Shown piece after piece: positions 53,243 to 62,123 of a DNA stretch of 64,000 bases. Under the pieces are notes generated by a model, which worked only from the letters and a program-made list of their open reading frames with translations, did no database searches and was not told the DNA's origin. The stretch lies in the NCBI RefSeq assembly GCF_000499205.1, contig NZ_AWUK01000041.1, positions 1 to 64,000 of the forward strand, in the 5' to 3' direction. The DNA comes from Paenibacillus sp. MAEPY2. Its GTDB lineage: Bacteria > Bacillota > Bacilli > Paenibacillales > Paenibacillaceae. Both the position numbers and the translations under genes were made by a program. Position 1 is the stretch's first letter. Each line of letters opens with the position of its first letter.

Positions 53243-56200
53243 CTATTGTTTATTCCCACTGCTCTGAGCAGGATCAGCAGTTGGAATCGTAACTTGAACA
53301 GAAGCATCAGGTTTGGCTAATTCCAGTTTGACTGCGCTTGATGCAGCTGAAAGAGCATTGCTATACGTTGTTGTATTTCCAGCTACAGACAGAATATATA
53401 CTTTGTACTCACCGCCAACAGAAATATCAGCTCCTGTAGAATCTTTTGTGCCTTGTGTCAAGTTAATTTCCCCCGATGCAAGTTCTCCCGGAGTGATTGC
53501 TTTATACACTGCCGTTGCTGCTGAGGCTGGATTCAGACTATCTGATCCCTTAACTACAATAAGTCGATATTCAGATATTCCAGTTTCAATTGATGGTTTA
53601 CTAAAAAATATCTTATAACTGGCTTCCGTTGCTGAACTGGTATTCCGAAGTTCATTGATCGTTGATGCTTTTACTTCAGTAGCTTGTGCAAAGATGTTAA
53701 ATTCATTGGAAGCAGCGGACAAATTGGAAGCACGAGAACTGCTGTCTGATACGGATAAAACAAAGACCCGATATTTCTGCCCTACAACCAGTGGCTTATT
53801 ATTAATATCTCGATGACCATTATTCAAGAAGACAGGACTTGAAGCATCATTTTTGTTGATATCAATATTATAAGAAATTCCAAGTGCAGAAGAAATATTA
53901 AAACCACTCACTTGATTTGCTGGTACTATAAACGCTTTATAACCCGAAATCCCATTCTCACTGGAAGCCTTACTGAAGCTTATAGATACATCCGACGCAT
54001 CTCCCGCTTGCCCTTGGTTTTTCACCGTTGCATTTACATTACTAACTGCGGCTACAGCCGTATTGGAAGCCAATGTAATCACTCCCGAGCCTGAAGACAA
54101 TGCATTAGCAAGAGAGCCGTTGTTATTTATTGCCATTACATATACTTGGTAGGCCACTCCATTAACAATATTGCTACCATCCGCGGTTTTTGCACCACTC
54201 GAGAGATTAACAGTCTGGTTGTTTCCATTTTTGCTTACATACGTATAATTCGCACTACCAACTGCATTAGCTGATGCCTGATTGAAGCTGGTACCCGACT
54301 TTACCACAAACACACGGTAGTGATTCACATTCGTCTCATCCGCCGAACGATTGAACGTCACACGCAGATCGCTACCATTGCCGTTATCCCCAATATCTGT
54401 TGCTGCCACATTGCTTGGTGCAGTCACAGCTGCATTGGCAGTCAACGTAATCTGTGAAGAATAAGAAGATAAAGCATTCTGACTGGAATTTCCACTTGTG
54501 CTTACCGACAGGACAAACACGCGATAGCTAACATTATTGGACAATGTGTAACCGTTGGTATCCACCATATAGTTAGGGAGGGTAAATGACTGATTTCCAC
54601 CTGTCTTGTTCACCTGATAATAATTGTTCGATGCATTCGCTGCGCTCAGTGTGAAGCTGCCTGCATTTCCGGAACGTACTACATATACTCGATATACGGA
54701 AACGTTAGATTCATCCGAAGCTCTATTAAACGAAACCCGCAGATCGCGTCCATCACCGTTGTCACTTACATCAGCCACTCCGATGTTGCTTGCGACTCCA
54801 GCATTACTATTCGTTGTCAGTCTCAAAAGCGTCGACGACGAGGACAGCGCATTGGTATATCCGTTCTGCTGGTTGCCTACAGCCATAACGTAGATCCGAT
54901 AATCTTGAAGATTTGTTACGTTATACCCACTTGTGTCCTTCATGGAGGATGGCAGTGTGGTTGTAATATTGTTTCCTGTTTTGTTCACATTATAGTACAA
55001 GCTGGAAGACAGATTACTCGCCGTAGTCAGATTAAAGCTGCTGGATACCGAGTTACGTACTACGAAAATCCGATAATTAGCAACCTTAGACTCATCAGAT
55101 GAACGGTTGAAGCTCACTTGAATGTCACGACCGTCTCCATAATCCGAATTGTCTCTCACTGACGTGATAACAGGTGCTGTTGCTGTGTTTACACCCAGCG
55201 TAAGCGAAGATGATACAGAGGACAGCTTGTTGTCCGCTGTTGCCGCGTTGGAGCTCACTGACATGATGTACACGACATATGATGTGCCGTTTTTGATCAA
55301 TTCCCCGGATGTATCACGCGTCGAGGAACTGAGCTGGCTTTTGACAGCCGTGCTGTTGCCTTTGTAGATAATGGTTGAATTCGAACTGGATACATTATTG
55401 GCCGTAGTCAGATTGAATGAAGAAGCGTCTTTCGCCTTGACTACAAAAGCACGATAATACGTAATATTGGATGTGGTGCTTGGCTGTGTAAAGTTAATTT
55501 CCAAGTCACGGCCATCCCCATAGTCACTGATATCTGCGATCCGAAGGCCTGTGACAGGTTGAACCGTCGTTTTCACATTGTTTAGTTTCAAGGACTGGGA
55601 AGACCAGGCCAGCAGATTTTTGTAATTATTGTTGCTGTTCCCCATGGTAAGTACATACAGACGATAGGTTTCACTTGTATTTAACAAATCCCCATTTACG
55701 TCGCGTGTCTGGGCATTCAGCGTTAATCTTGGATCAGTGCCATTTGGAGAAACGGATGTATAATTACCGGATGGTACAACCGATGCCGCAGACTCATTGA
55801 AGCTGTTCACATCACGCGTTTTTACCAGCATAATCCGATATGAGGATACAGCCTTCTCGGATGTCGGACGTGTGAAGCTTACAGTCAGGTCACGACCATC
55901 CCCATTGCTTCCGGATACAGAACCATAAATGTTCCATGCTCCATATTTCGTCTCATCCACTGGAGGGGTGGATGTGGTTTTAATATCTACCCGCTGATTG
56001 CGAGAGTTCCAAAATACTTTTTCTCCAAATGCTTCACTGACAAAACGAATCGGAACCATCGTATTTCCTTTGATTGTATTCGCAGGCACATCCAATGAGA
56101 CTGCTTCACCGTTGATGTATGCAGTTTTGGAGCCTAGCTTCAGGATCACTTCCTGATCTTCACGGACTGCTGTAATCGTTTTGGTTTTGTTCGTATACTT

Positions 56201-56398
56201 TACTGTGGCATCCAATCCTTCAAAGATGGACCGCAACGGAACCAGTACACGTCCACCTTTCATGACAGGTGCCTGTGCGGATGACAACTCCGCATCGTTG
56301 ATATATATACTAATTCTCGCAGCTGCATCCATAACCGACGTAGGTAGTGCTGACATCAACATAGCCGATACAGCCAGTGCTGACATTACCTTTTTCAC
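53243..56398 (-). CDS. Large secreted repeat protein with copper amine oxidase N-terminal-like domain
   Basis: The 1051-residue protein has a signal peptide (1-25) and a CuAO-N-like domain (about 28-140: YINDAELSSAQAPVMKGGRVLVPLRSIFEGL, then NTMVPIRFVSEAFG). At least seven FN3-like repeats of about 110-125 residues follow; most start with a DxGDGRDLxVSF element and continue YRVFVVK and YRVYVL-type strands. It ends in a Ser-Gln tail. The later repeats (GDNGNGSD, QGQAGDASD, NTSSATEA) drift away from the consensus. The CuAO-N domain occurs in many Paenibacillus wall-bound proteins. GTG 56396-56398 fits GGGAGG seven bases upstream; a longer frame from ATG 56446 is possible. A surface or matrix role is inferred. 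Confidence 0.78.
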   Translation of the reverse strand: MKKVMSALAVSAMLMSALPTSVMDAAARISIYINDAELSSAQAPVMKGGRVLVPLRSIFEGLDATVKYTNKTKTITAVREDQEVILKLGSKTAYINGEAVSLDVPANTIKGNTMVPIRFVSEAFGEKVFWNSRNQRVDIKTTSTPPVDETKYGAWNIYGSVSGSNGDGRDLTVSFTRPTSEKAVSSYRIMLVKTRDVNSFNESAASVVPSGNYTSVSPNGTDPRLTLNAQTRDVNGDLLNTSETYRLYVLTMGNSNNNYKNLLAWSSQSLKLNNVKTTVQPVTGLRIADISDYGDGRDLEINFTQPSTTSNITYYRAFVVKAKDASSFNLTTANNVSSSNSTIIYKGNSTAVKSQLSSSTRDTSGELIKNGTSYVVYIMSVSSNAATADNKLSSVSSSLTLGVNTATAPVITSVRDNSDYGDGRDIQVSFNRSSDESKVANYRIFVVRNSVSSSFNLTTASNLSSSLYYNVNKTGNNITTTLPSSMKDTSGYNVTNLQDYRIYVMAVGNQQNGYTNALSSSSTLLRLTTNSNAGVASNIGVADVSDNGDGRDLRVSFNRASDESNVSVYRVYVVRSGNAGSFTLSAANASNNYYQVNKTGGNQSFTLPNYMVDTNGYTLSNNVSYRVFVLSVSTSGNSSQNALSSYSSQITLTANAAVTAPSNVAATDIGDNGNGSDLRVTFNRSADETNVNHYRVFVVKSGTSFNQASANAVGSANYTYVSKNGNNQTVNLSSGAKTADGSNIVNGVAYQVYVMAINNNGSLANALSSGSGVITLASNTAVAAVSNVNATVKNQGQAGDASDVSISFSKASSENGISGYKAFIVPANQVSGFNISSALGISYNIDINKNDASSPVFLNNGHRDINNKPLVVGQKYRVFVLSVSDSSSRASNLSAASNEFNIFAQATEVKASTINELRNTSSATEASYKIFFSKPSIETGISEYRLIVVKGSDSLNPASAATAVYKAITPGELASGEINLTQGTKDSTGADISVGGEYKVYILSVAGNTTTYSNALSAASSAVKLELAKPDASVQVTIPTADPAQSSGNKQ

Positions 56399-56714
56399 TT
56401 GACGTCCTCCCGCTTTCTTCATATCCAATATCCCCATTCTCTTCATTGTTTAAGTTAAAATGTGATCGTTTTGAATTTCATTTTATTCCTGTAATTTCCT
56501 GTGCACATCTAAGACGTATGAATAGGAGTAAAAGTTTCCAATCCCACAAAAAATATTTTCGCAGAAATGCCCTTCCTCCATCTACCCTCCAAAGGTTAAA
56601 AATAACAGAAGAATTTGTCATTATTCCGAAACAACATCCTTCCCGAATTCGTTTAATGTAAAGTGACTAGTGTATTGTAGCCTATCATCTCTAAACTACG
56701 GGAGGTTCACCCTT
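56399..56714. other. Divergent promoter region of two secreted-protein genes
   Basis: No gene is supported. It must carry the promoters of the leftward repeat protein and the rightward secreted protein, and possibly coregulates them. Confidence 0.4.
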
Positions 56715-57686
56715 ATGACACCAGCGTCCTTTTTTTCCAAACGTAACGTCATCCGTACCATCATTACAGCAACTGCCGTCGCCATGCTGCTTCAGACTGG
56801 TTCCGCTCCTTTATCAGGGGTCGCTATTGCAGCTCCGTCGAGCGCGGATACCAAAGTAACTACCAGTAGTTCAACCGCCATATATAAGACATTTCAGTCC
56901 ATGCTCAAAAAAAAGAACGGCTTGCCCGCCGCTGACACCTATCTGGAATCCAATATCAAAAAAGTAACAACGCATCACGCTACCCTGATGGTGCTCCAAC
57001 TGGAGAATGCGCGCCTGAAGGCTCTAACCTCCATGACGGACCGCTTGCTCGTTCCTAACGTTCAGGACAAGATGCTCAAGGCATACCAAGCAAATGACAG
57101 CTTCACCAAACTAATGGAGCGTACCCAGGACTCGAATCTGCGTGCACTGTTAAAAGATGCCCGGGACAGCGGCTATCGCCTCGTCATGCTCGAAGGCTCC
57201 CTCTATCCCATTATGAATTATGCGGCCCTCGTGAAATATAGCTCTGATATTACAGAGGATATCTCAAGCTACATCAACATCATGATGAAGGAAACAAAAA
57301 AATTGCCTGCGGATGACGGAGCTCTGGTCATTGGCTATCAGGAAATTCTCCTTCGAGCACTCAGCCAGGAAAGATTCTTGGAGCTGCGTCCGAAATCGAA
57401 TCGGGCCAAGCAGGTTCAGGATCAGTTGAACAGTTATACCCTGTATACTTTTTATGGGCTGAACAACACACCGCTGTTTGATTATGACACGAACAAAATG
57501 GTTGCGAACGCCCAAAGAGGCTATAACGGCGTCTTGCAGCGTCTTGCATCCGTCGATAGTGAATTCCTCACCAAGCTGGATGCCTTTATGGATGTGGTTA
57601 AGGAAGCAAAGTATGAGAAAACGGCTGCGGTGGAGAAATGGCTGGAACAGAATGTTCCGACCGGGGCAGAAGGCAGCATGCAATGA
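56715..57686 (+). CDS. Secreted protein of unknown function
   Basis: The 323-residue protein has a signal peptide of about 38 residues (FSKRNVIRTIITATAVAMLL, then SGVAIAAPSSA). A mostly helical mature part without cysteines follows. GGGAGG lies nine bases before ATG 56715. It is divergent from the repeat protein and may share its control. I recognise no family; the helical composition suggests a structural or binding role. Confidence 0.6.
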   Translation: MTPASFFSKRNVIRTIITATAVAMLLQTGSAPLSGVAIAAPSSADTKVTTSSSTAIYKTFQSMLKKKNGLPAADTYLESNIKKVTTHHATLMVLQLENARLKALTSMTDRLLVPNVQDKMLKAYQANDSFTKLMERTQDSNLRALLKDARDSGYRLVMLEGSLYPIMNYAALVKYSSDITEDISSYINIMMKETKKLPADDGALVIGYQEILLRALSQERFLELRPKSNRAKQVQDQLNSYTLYTFYGLNNTPLFDYDTNKMVANAQRGYNGVLQRLASVDSEFLTKLDAFMDVVKEAKYEKTAAVEKWLEQNVPTGAEGSMQ

Positions 57687-57714
57687 TTCATCCGATTAAA
57701 CTCCTCATAAACGC

Positions 57715-57756
57715 AAAGAAACCGACACAGGATCGCGCTCCCTTGTCGGCTTCTTT
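57715..57756. terminator. Bidirectional terminator
   Basis: AAAGAAACCGACA pairs with TGTCGGCTTCTTT, with one mismatch, around a 16-base loop region. It separates the converging secreted-protein and GNAT genes. Confidence 0.7.
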
Positions 57757-57809
57757 GGATTCTATCGTTGAATTGCATCTCCTACACCAGACTAACGCAG
57801 ATTCATAAA

Positions 57810-58412
57810 CTACGCAATCGGCTTGACCATATGGCTATACTCATGTCCAGCAATGACAATCACTTCATCCTTGATATAGCCCTGCCGTTCGTACAACATC
57901 AAGGCCCTGCCATTGTTACGTTCAACAATGAGGGATACCTGCGAGTGCCCAAGTTCCCTTCCCTGCTGCTCAAAAGCAGCCATCAATGCCTTGCCGATGC
58001 CCTGCCCCTGATACGCTTCGCTTACCGATAGAGTATCCAGATAATACTCCCCGGGACGGGTTTCTTTGACCAAGTTATATTTCTCATCTGTACTCCGACC
58101 AGGCCGATCCAGAATTGGCTGATCCAGACGATCTGCCTCGCCGCCATCATAAGCCACCAGTATTCCTGCGACTTGCTCATCCTGTTCCATGACCGTTACG
58201 TTACGGTAGCTGATTCGATTGTCTTCCTGCATGTAAAATTGCTGCAAAATCTGCATCGCTTTCTCATGATCCCCTTCACCAGCAAGAGCATAGGCAATAT
58301 CATCAATCGCCTGATAGAGTAAAGGAATCACTTGTGCGGCATCTTCCTTACGAGCAGGTCTGATCAGAGGCCGTGCCTCACTACGGTCCGACTTCACATT
58401 GGAATAATTCAT
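57810..58412 (-). CDS. GNAT family N-acetyltransferase
   Basis: The 200-residue protein has the GNAT motifs EYYLDTLSVSEAYQGQGIGK (beta4 and the acetyl-CoA loop Q-G-Q-G-I-G), VSLIVERNNGRALMLYERQG, and the late HEYSHMVK. Its ATG overlaps the ilvA stop by one base (TGATG), so it is translated from the same message as ilvA. The substrate is unknown. Confidence 0.88.
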   Translation of the reverse strand: MNYSNVKSDRSEARPLIRPARKEDAAQVIPLLYQAIDDIAYALAGEGDHEKAMQILQQFYMQEDNRISYRNVTVMEQDEQVAGILVAYDGGEADRLDQPILDRPGRSTDEKYNLVKETRPGEYYLDTLSVSEAYQGQGIGKALMAAFEQQGRELGHSQVSLIVERNNGRALMLYERQGYIKDEVIVIAGHEYSHMVKPIA

Positions 58413-59704
58413 CAGATTAACATGTTGAACAAATTGAGATTTTTGTTCAGCTCAGTATACGCGATGCCTTTACGATTCATGCGTTCAATCAGCGGCTGGT
58501 AGTCTTCCTTGTACATCAGCTCGATGCCCACCAAGGCAGGCCCATTTTCCTTATCATGTTTCTTCGTATATTCAAAACGGGCAATGTCGTCATTGGGTCC
58601 CAATACTTCCACAAGGAATTCACGCAATGCTCCCGCACGCTGTGGGAAATTGACCATGAAATAATATTTCAGACCTTCGTAGATCAAAGAACGTTCTTTG
58701 ATTTCCTGCATCCGGTCGATATCGTTGTTACCACCGCTAATTACACAGACTACCGTCTTGCCCGCAATCTGTTCGCGATACTGCTCCAGTGCAGCAACCG
58801 CCAGTGAACCAGCAGGCTCTACAACAATCGCGTTTTCATTATATAACTCCAAAATGGTGGTGCAGGCTTTACCTTCAGGCACCTTCACAATGTCATCCAG
58901 CGTACTGGTACAGATGTCAAAGGTCAGATCACCAACACGTTTCACCGCAGCACCATCCACGAATTTATCAATATCATCCAACGTGACAACCTGCTTGCGG
59001 AACATCGCCTCACTCATAGAAGCCGCGCCAAGTGGTTCTACGCCAACGATGCGGGTTTCCGGGCTAACCGTCTTCATGTAGGTTCCAACACCGGCAGCCA
59101 GACCGCCACCACCAATTGTGACGAATACATAATCCGCTTTTTCATCCAGACTCTCCATGATTTCCATCGCAACGGTACCATTACCTGCAATAATCTTGGG
59201 CTGGTCGAACGGATGGATAAACGTCATGCCCTGTTCATTACACGCACGCATAGCTTCCTCATAAGCATCGTCATACGTATCACCTGTCAGCACAACTTCA
59301 ACATTATCTCCACCAAATCGGCGTACCTGCTTCACCTTCTGATTTGGAGTTGTGCTCGGCATGAAGATTTTACCGTGGATGCCCAGCGCGTTACAGGAAA
59401 AAGCAACCCCCTGCGCATGGTTGCCCGCACTCGCGCAGACAATGCCTCTCTCCAGCTCAACTGGAGTCAGACTACGAATCATGTTGTAGGCTCCACGAAT
59501 TTTGAACGAGCGTACCACCTGCAGGTCTTCCCGTTTAAGATACACATTACAGTTATATTTGGCCGACAATACAGCATCCCGCTGCAGCGGCGTTCTTACA
59601 ATGACTTCTCGCAGCACATGATGTGCGCGCACGATATCTTCCATGCCAACAATGGCACGGCCGGAATTGGTAGTTCCCGTTGGTTCCTGTTCCACTGGTT
59701 TCAT
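58412..59704 (-). CDS. ilvA: Threonine dehydratase (biosynthetic)
   Basis: This PLP enzyme deaminates threonine to 2-oxobutanoate for isoleucine synthesis. The 430-residue product has the PLP lysine in VRSFKIRGAYN, SAGNHAQGVAF, the glycine loop TIGGGGLAAGVG and the VISGGNND motif. The C-terminal ACT-like domain is single (RAGALREFLVEVLGPNDDIARFEYTKK), the short form found in Bacilli. I see no T-box or riboswitch leader upstream. Confidence 0.94.
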   Translation of the reverse strand: MKPVEQEPTGTTNSGRAIVGMEDIVRAHHVLREVIVRTPLQRDAVLSAKYNCNVYLKREDLQVVRSFKIRGAYNMIRSLTPVELERGIVCASAGNHAQGVAFSCNALGIHGKIFMPSTTPNQKVKQVRRFGGDNVEVVLTGDTYDDAYEEAMRACNEQGMTFIHPFDQPKIIAGNGTVAMEIMESLDEKADYVFVTIGGGGLAAGVGTYMKTVSPETRIVGVEPLGAASMSEAMFRKQVVTLDDIDKFVDGAAVKRVGDLTFDICTSTLDDIVKVPEGKACTTILELYNENAIVVEPAGSLAVAALEQYREQIAGKTVVCVISGGNNDIDRMQEIKERSLIYEGLKYYFMVNFPQRAGALREFLVEVLGPNDDIARFEYTKKHDKENGPALVGIELMYKEDYQPLIERMNRKGIAYTELNKNLNLFNMLI

Positions 59705-59734
59705 CTCTTCTCCACACTCCGCTTATCTTGGTTG

Positions 59735-59756
59735 GCAATGCAAGCATTGCTTTTTT
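59735..59756 (+). terminator. Hairpin with T-run upstream of ilvA
   Basis: GCAATGC and GCATTGC pair perfectly across AA, and six Ts follow on the plus strand. No rightward gene ends here, so its role is unclear; it may be a relic. Confidence 0.4.
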
Positions 59757-59770
59757 CTCTCTTTATTGTA

Positions 59771-60026
59771 TCACTTTTGTTCTGTTCTTGCGCCTGAGCT
59801 CGCCTCATGTACCATTCGCACAATCTCATTAATAATAATCTGAGGATCCGTAAACATGACCTTATGGCTGGATTGATCAGCTCCGATCCACTTGGCATTG
59901 GTCAGGGAACTTACGGTTTGACGATGTGCTTGTATGATAGCGGGCCTTATTTTACGCTCTCCCCTACCTGTTTTTGTACCTGAAATGACGCTAACTTCCA
60001 GATTACCAAGATCAAGAGAGTTAAAA
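59771..60026 (-). pseudogene. Alpha/beta hydrolase, C-terminal remnant
   Basis: On the minus strand an open frame of about 84 codons reads SLDLGNLEVSVISGTKT, VSSLTNAKWIGADQSSHKV and FTDPQIIINEIVRMVHEA before TGA 59771-59773. This is the end of an alpha/beta hydrolase: the VI(S)G acid strand, the GADQSSHKV region where the catalytic histidine loop (GSGH) should be, and the PQ.II..I helix. No N-terminal part, nucleophile elbow or start codon is present. It is a decayed gene, with a Fur-type box left just upstream at 60042. Confidence 0.65.
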
Positions 60027-60041
60027 TAAACGATTCTAATT

Positions 60042-60056
60042 GAAAATGATTATCAA
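60042..60056 (-). promoter_or_regulatory. Fur box
   Basis: TGAAAATGATTATCA matches the 7-1-7 Fur/PerR consensus TGATAATNATTATCA at all but one position. It lies just upstream of the hydrolase remnant, so that lost gene was probably iron-regulated. Confidence 0.65.
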
Positions 60057-60253
60057 TTACTTGATTATAGATTATTCCACTCTTTTGGACAAGGCGTATT
60101 GTCGGATTTGCTGGCCTCCTCAACCTTCATTGTTTCCCATCCATATCAACGCTTTCTCCCGAATAGCAGATCAAAAACCCGATCCATTCAAGGACCGGGC
60201 AGTAAAACAAAATGTGACTTCGATATTCATGACTTCCTACTCTAGGCAACCAA

Positions 60254-60877
60254 TCACGCCTGAGTCTTATACCAAGCTGCCGCGGCTTCTGCCTCCGTAC
60301 GGGTCAACTGGTGACCCTGACGCTCCCAGTGCATGTGCACATCGGCACCAGCACCGCTAAGCAGTGAGGCGAGTTCATCCGTTTCATGTTTTGGCACAAT
60401 TGGATCGTTCTCTCCTGCTCCGATAAACACAGGCAGCCCTTTCAGGTCCGGCAGTTCCAGACCGCGAAGCGGTACCATCGGATGGTGCAGAATCGCTCCT
60501 TTAAATGCGTTAACCTGATGGAAGATCAGACTTGCAGCAATGTTAGCTCCGTTGGAATAACCCAGGGCATAGACATTCGCACGATCAAAGCCATACTCCA
60601 CAGCAGCTGCATCCACAAAAGAACCCAATTCCGCTGTCCGTGCAATGAGATCCTCTTCGTCAAACACCCCTTCGGCCAAACGGCGGAAGAAACGGGGCAT
60701 CCCGTTCTCAGATACGTTACCACGCACCCCCAGAATACCGGCTCCTGGCGCAATCATCTCGCCCAGACCTACCAGATCATTCTCCGTTCCACCTGTTCCG
60801 TGCAGCAACAACAGTGTAGGGGCATCCGGTTGTGCACCTGCTTTATATATATGTTTCATTGTATTGGTAGTAGTCAT
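60254..60877 (-). CDS. MhqD-like carboxylesterase/phospholipase family hydrolase
   Basis: The 207-residue enzyme is a small alpha/beta hydrolase: LLLLHGTGGTENDLVGLGEMI, GVRGNVSENGMPRFFRRLAEGVFDEEDL, the nucleophile elbow GYSNGANIA, and the acid GENDPIVP with GHQLT as histidine. It matches the MhqD type, induced in Bacillus by quinones and other electrophiles. ATG 60875-60877 overlaps the stop of the dioxygenase gene by four bases (ATGA), so both are made together. Confidence 0.85.
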   Translation of the reverse strand: MTTTNTMKHIYKAGAQPDAPTLLLLHGTGGTENDLVGLGEMIAPGAGILGVRGNVSENGMPRFFRRLAEGVFDEEDLIARTAELGSFVDAAAVEYGFDRANVYALGYSNGANIAASLIFHQVNAFKGAILHHPMVPLRGLELPDLKGLPVFIGAGENDPIVPKHETDELASLLSGAGADVHMHWERQGHQLTRTEAEAAAAWYKTQA

Positions 60878-61824
60878 GATTTGGACTCTCCTTTCCATTC
60901 ACGTACTTGAATAGGTGGCAGCAGCTGTTCAATCTGCTCGCGCTGTGGTTCATACCATTCAGGCAGCATCAGTTTCTCACCCATGCTCTCCTGCGGTTCA
61001 TCCCGTGCAAATCCTGGAGGATCCGTAGCCAGTTCAAACAGTATACCTCCCGGTTCCCGGAAATAGACGGCGTTGAAGTACTGGCGGTCAATGACCGGCG
61101 TTGGATGATATCCGGCTTTTTGAAGGTCCTGCTGCATTTGTTCGTGCTCGACGTAATCTTTGGCACGCCATGCAATATGGTGTACTGTACCAGCTCCGCC
61201 AATTCCCCGCTGAATTCCGGTGGATTGAATATCGATCAATTGACCGATGTCGCCAGTAGCCTGTAAACGAATGATTCCATCCTCTTCACCTACCTGCTCC
61301 AAACCGAGCATCGTTTTCAGCACATCCGTTGTTTTGTCGGGTACATGGCTGAATAATACAGCACCACCAAAGCCTTTGATCGCATGCTCTGGCGTTACGC
61401 CATTGAATGACCACTGACTAGCCTGGCCTCCTTCACGCTCAACCAATTCGAGCAACAGACCGCCTTTATCGAAGAAGCGAATGTACTGCTCGCCAAATCT
61501 TGTTTTATTTTCAAATGGAATATCGAAGGATGTCAGACGTTCTTTCCAGAATGGCAGGCTTCCCACCGGAACTGCATATACGGTTACGCCCGTCTGTCCT
61601 GATCCAATTACACCTCTTCTGGCATTTTGCTGCGGGAAGAAAGTGATAATGGTACCCGGTGCCCCATCCTCATTGCCATAATACAGATGGTAAACATCCG
61701 GTGCATCAAAGTTAATTGTTTTTTTCACCAATCTTAGTGCCAATACACCTGCGTAAAAATCAACATTTTTCTGTGCATCATCTACAAAAGCCGTAACGTG
61801 ATGGATTCCTGAAGTTCTGAACAT
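60874..61824 (-). CDS. Ring-cleaving dioxygenase, MhqO/MhqA-like (VOC family)
   Basis: The 316-residue protein has two vicinal-oxygen-chelate modules: GIHHVTAFVDDAQKNVDFYAG at the start, ERKGGLLLELV-type Glu ligand (DKGGLLLELVER), and VHHIAWRAKDYVEHEQ in the second half. PVIDRQYFNAVYFREPGGI with FELATDPPGF is highly typical of MhqO/MhqA enzymes, thought to open hydroquinone or catechol rings. ATG 61822-61824 follows AAGGGAG. It is the first gene of a two-gene operon with the MhqD-like esterase. Confidence 0.88.
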   Translation of the reverse strand: MFRTSGIHHVTAFVDDAQKNVDFYAGVLALRLVKKTINFDAPDVYHLYYGNEDGAPGTIITFFPQQNARRGVIGSGQTGVTVYAVPVGSLPFWKERLTSFDIPFENKTRFGEQYIRFFDKGGLLLELVEREGGQASQWSFNGVTPEHAIKGFGGAVLFSHVPDKTTDVLKTMLGLEQVGEEDGIIRLQATGDIGQLIDIQSTGIQRGIGGAGTVHHIAWRAKDYVEHEQMQQDLQKAGYHPTPVIDRQYFNAVYFREPGGILFELATDPPGFARDEPQESMGEKLMLPEWYEPQREQIEQLLPPIQVREWKGESKS

Positions 61825-61898
61825 ACTCTCCACTCCCTTGGTTTTATTAGTAGCATTGTTATATTTAGCAGTTTGTTATGCAGTGCTTTTTGTTATTT

Positions 61899-61914
61899 AT
61901 CTTTAAATTAAGAT
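61899..61914. promoter_or_regulatory. Operator candidate of the mhq-like operon
   Basis: ATCTTTAAATTAAGAT is an imperfect dyad with exact ATCTT/AAGAT ends, 75 bp upstream of the dioxygenase start. AAATTAAGAT recurs at 61967-61976. A MarR-type regulator such as MhqR is plausible, but its gene is not in the window. Confidence 0.4.
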
Positions 61915-62030
61915 TCTTTAAATTTATATTAATCCATTCGTTCTCATTTTGCAAGCTTTTGTTTTAAAATTAAGATACTTAGGGTCGTTAACCTGCTGAA
62001 ATGCAGCTTGAGTATAATGAAAAAGGACAA

Positions 62031-62060
62031 AAAACAGGCCCCGATCACTCGGAAACCTGT
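62031..62060 (-). terminator. Terminator downstream of the CNNM-type gene
   Basis: On the minus strand ACAGG ... CCTGT with an inner TCCGA/TCGG stem is followed by six Ts, about 65 bp after the stop codon of the membrane protein gene. Confidence 0.7.
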
Positions 62061-62123
62061 CTTCCTTGAATCTTATTCCATTGCCGCCAAACAACATTGG
62101 CCCTTATTACTTCGCATGATGCT

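Noticed and set aside
59705..60040. T-box leader expected before ilvA
   Set aside because: No T-box sequence or antiterminator is seen; the region contains a hydrolase remnant instead.
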